From: Acidobacteriota bacterium
GTDB lineage: Bacteria > Acidobacteriota > Terriglobia > Acidiferrales > UBA7541
Direction of reading: 5' to 3'
DNA length: 6,852 nt
NCBI GenBank assembly: GCA_003224135.1
Contig: QHYO01000703.1
Coordinates: 1 to 6,852 of the forward strand
This document shows, piece by piece, positions 4,658 to 6,852 of this stretch. The notes below the pieces were generated by a model. The model searched no databases and was not told the DNA's origin. It saw only the letters and a program-made list of their open reading frames with translations. A program made the position numbers and the translations under genes. The stretch's first letter is position 1. Each line of letters starts with the position of its first letter.

Positions 4658-6852
4658 ATGAACACGTGTTATCAGGTGAGTCTGACTTGGCGGGGCGTGG
4701 CTGGCAGATTTCGGGCGCATACTTCTTTTTGGCGTGATACCGCAATTTTCAAGGCGTTGTTCATTTTCTTTCTATTGGCACTTTGTCTTCCGGGGCTCAA
4801 TGCCCAGCTTTACACGGGAACAATCTCGGGCACCGTCACGGACCCTTCGGCGGCGGCTATCCCAACGGCAAAACTGACGCTGTTGGACGTGGACAAAGGA
4901 TTCTCGTTTACGGCAACCGCGGATTCAGAGGGGCGATTTCTCTTCCGGCAGGTCCCTCCGGGAACCTACAACCTCAGCGTGGAGGCGACCAATTTTCAGT
5001 CCCAGCGCCAGGATGCCATCAAGTTGGACGTAAGTCAGAACGTCTCGATCAACTTTACGCTGAAGATTGGCTTGGCGACAGAGACGGTGGAGGTCACGGC
5101 CAGTTCTGTGCACCTGCAGACGGAAGACGCGGTGACGGGGCAGGTTGTGAACCGGAAGTTTGTGAACGACCTCCCGCTAGTGGACCGGAATTTCACGAAC
5201 CTTGCGTTCCTGGCTCCTGGGGTCACCGAGTCCAATTTGGGATACGCAAAAAATTCGAATGGCGGCATTAATTTCTATTCCAACGGCGGCCGAAACTCCA
5301 CTGCCGACGTTTTGATCGATGGGGCGAGCGCGACCAACTTCGAGCAAAACAGCGGAATTCAAAACGTGCCATACGTGCCGTCGGTGGACTCGGTGGAGGA
5401 ATTCAAGGTACAGCAGTCCAACTTCACGGCCGAGTTTGGCTTCGCCGGCGGAACAGTCGTCAACGTCGTAACTCGCTCGGGAACCAATCAATATCACGGC
5501 AGCCTCTATGAGTTTTTCCGCAACTCTGTAATGGACGCGAACGAATGGTTTGCCAACAAGTTTGGCGATCCAATTCCGCCGCTCAAGAGAAATAACTTTG
5601 GCGGAACCTTTGGCGGTCCGATCAAGAAGGACAAAACCTTCTTTTTCTTCGACTACGAAGGGCTGCGGCAGAGAAACTTTTCTTCGGGGACCTTTGGTGT
5701 ACCCACGGAATGCATGAGAGGGACAGGCCCTTGTCCGTTCGGTCAGTCTGCTTTGGGCAATTTCAGCGAGGTCTGCACGCTAAAGGGCGGCTCGTTTGAT
5801 TCGGCTGGACGCTGTTCGGACCCGGCAGGTCAAATCTGGGATCCTTACACAGGCACGTTCAGTTCAAACCCTGCTGGAGATGGCAGCGTCAACCCGGGCG
5901 CGGTTCGCTCCAATTTTATTCCGTTTAATGATCTGTCCAGTTATGCGAGCCCAGGAAATCCAAAGCTCAACGGGACTCAGTTCCAACCTGCTGCTGGCGC
6001 CGGGAACTTGATCGATCCGGTAGCCGAGAAAATGCTGCTGCTCTTTCCCGTGGCGACAAGGCAAGCTGAAAGCTTCGACGATCTGCAGAACAATAACTTT
6101 TCAACGACGGGCACTTCGGGAAGCTCGAACAACAAGTGGGATATCAAGATCGACCACCGCTTCAGCGAGCGCAACCTGTTGAGCGTCAAGTACTCGCAAG
6201 AGAACGACCATTCCTCGAGCTTCAACTGCTTCAAGAATTTCGCGGATCCTTGTACGGGTGGACCCAATGATCCGACCCGCCACGTGGTGGCGATAAACTA
6301 CACCCATACGTTTAGTCCAACACTCGTCATGACCCTCACCTACGGTTGGGTCCGCGGCTTTGATTTTTCACACGGTGTCGGCGGCGAGTTTTCGGACTTC
6401 GATTCTCAGTATGCCAGCACTGGATTTCCGGCGTATCTCAACACCGGTTTCAAAACGCTTCCTTTCATCGAATTCGGCAATGGCTACAACACGTCCATCG
6501 GTTCCCAACCCTTCGCCATTCTCCGCGAAGGCCAGGACTCCCATCACCTGGGCGGCGCGGTCAATTGGCTGCGGGGAAGGCATGATCTTAAGTTCGGCGG
6601 GGAAGCCCGCATGCATCGAATTAATTTCGTTCAACCCGGATGGCCTTCCGGCGATTTCGAGTTTAACCGCAGGTCCACATCACAGATTTCGAGCGTGGGC
6701 GACGACAGCACTGGCGGAGACGCCATAGCGAGCTTTCTCACTGGTGTGGGCAATCCTGAGAACAGCGGAGGCGGTTGCACGCCCTGCCAGCAGGGATTTA
6801 ACAACTTTGCCAGTACCCAGAGCTTTCGCTACGCGTTCTTTGGCCAGGACAA
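4658..6852 (+). CDS. TonB-dependent receptor, Oar-like with carboxypeptidase-regulatory-like N-terminal domain, 3'-truncated by the window edge
   Basis: The frame is open for 731 codons from ATG 4658 to the window end; such receptors are usually well over 1,000 residues, so about a third is missing. A long basic n-region (residues 1-32) precedes a hydrophobic core (FKALFIFFLLALCLPG) with predicted cleavage after Asn48-Ala49. Residues 53-135 (GTISGTVTDPSAAAIP, SEGRFLFRQVPPGTYNLSV) form a CarboxypepD_reg-like beta-sandwich. A plug domain follows from about 150 to 270 (NDLPLVDRNF at 170-179, DVLIDGASA, VVNVVTRSGTN ending near 277). The barrel then begins with RNNFGGTFGGP at 311-321 and TFFFFDYEGLR. 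Aromatic-rich alternating strands and long loops with Cys pairs continue to the edge (TGPCPFG, FNCFKNFADPC, GGGCTPC). It should sit in the outer membrane and import or bind a ligand using TonB/ExbBD energy; the ligand cannot be told. No clear TonB box is seen. The gene diverges from the thioredoxin-fusion gene. Confidence 0.93.
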   Translation, partial: MNTCYQVSLTWRGVAGRFRAHTSFWRDTAIFKALFIFFLLALCLPGLNAQLYTGTISGTVTDPSAAAIPTAKLTLLDVDKGFSFTATADSEGRFLFRQVPPGTYNLSVEATNFQSQRQDAIKLDVSQNVSINFTLKIGLATETVEVTASSVHLQTEDAVTGQVVNRKFVNDLPLVDRNFTNLAFLAPGVTESNLGYAKNSNGGINFYSNGGRNSTADVLIDGASATNFEQNSGIQNVPYVPSVDSVEEFKVQQSNFTAEFGFAGGTVVNVVTRSGTNQYHGSLYEFFRNSVMDANEWFANKFGDPIPPLKRNNFGGTFGGPIKKDKTFFFFDYEGLRQRNFSSGTFGVPTECMRGTGPCPFGQSALGNFSEVCTLKGGSFDSAGRCSDPAGQIWDPYTGTFSSNPAGDGSVNPGAVRSNFIPFNDLSSYASPGNPKLNGTQFQPAAGAGNLIDPVAEKMLLLFPVATRQAESFDDLQNNNFSTTGTSGSSNNKWDIKIDHRFSERNLLSVKYSQENDHSSSFNCFKNFADPCTGGPNDPTRHVVAINYTHTFSPTLVMTLTYGWVRGFDFSHGVGGEFSDFDSQYASTGFPAYLNTGFKTLPFIEFGNGYNTSIGSQPFAILREGQDSHHLGGAVNWLRGRHDLKFGGEARMHRINFVQPGWPSGDFEFNRRSTSQISSVGDDSTGGDAIASFLTGVGNPENSGGGCTPCQQGFNNFASTQSFRYAFFGQD

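Noticed and set aside
4783..5271. 162-codon plus-strand frame rich in Gly, Arg and Pro
   Set aside because: Out-of-frame shadow of the receptor's carboxypeptidase-regulatory and plug regions.

Overview
The window looks like a chromosomal segment of an Acidobacteriota bacterium (Terriglobia or Solibacteres type), by eye somewhat over half G+C. This rests on protein families rather than on any marker gene. The main clue is a very large Oar-like TonB-dependent receptor with an N-terminal carboxypeptidase-regulatory-like domain and the motif run RNNFGGTFGGP / FFFFDYEGLR. The second clue is a TPR protein directly followed by a CRTAC1-type (FG-GAP/VCBS plus ASPIC/UnbV) exported protein. Both are abundant in that phylum; the assignment is an inference.

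Layout. Bases 1-1278 (+) hold the 3' part of a TPR-repeat protein gene whose start lies before the window. It overlaps by 8 bases the next gene, 1271-3004 (+), an exported seven-bladed beta-propeller protein with seven calcium-type DxDxDG loops and a C-terminal ASPIC/UnbV domain. Only 25 bases separate this from the end of the convergent gene 3030-4196 (-), an exported protein made of two different thioredoxin folds in series: a peroxiredoxin-like domain with CNHC, then a TlpA-like domain with WCGPC. A 461-base divergent intergenic region (4197-4657) follows. It carries a perfect 10-bp inverted repeat and an A+T-rich stretch. From 4658 (+) to the window edge runs the first 731 codons of the TonB-dependent receptor.

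How they may fit together. All three proteins whose N-termini are visible are predicted to be exported: the propeller (lipoprotein or secreted), the two-domain thioredoxin (periplasm) and the receptor (outer membrane). The TPR protein is probably co-translated with the propeller. The set resembles a cell-envelope module, with a receptor for an unknown ligand, a calcium-dependent binding propeller with its TPR partner, and a periplasmic thiol-redox protein. No substrate can be read from the sequence, and co-function across three transcription units is a hypothesis. There are no tRNA or rRNA genes, CRISPR arrays, transposases or other mobile-element signs.
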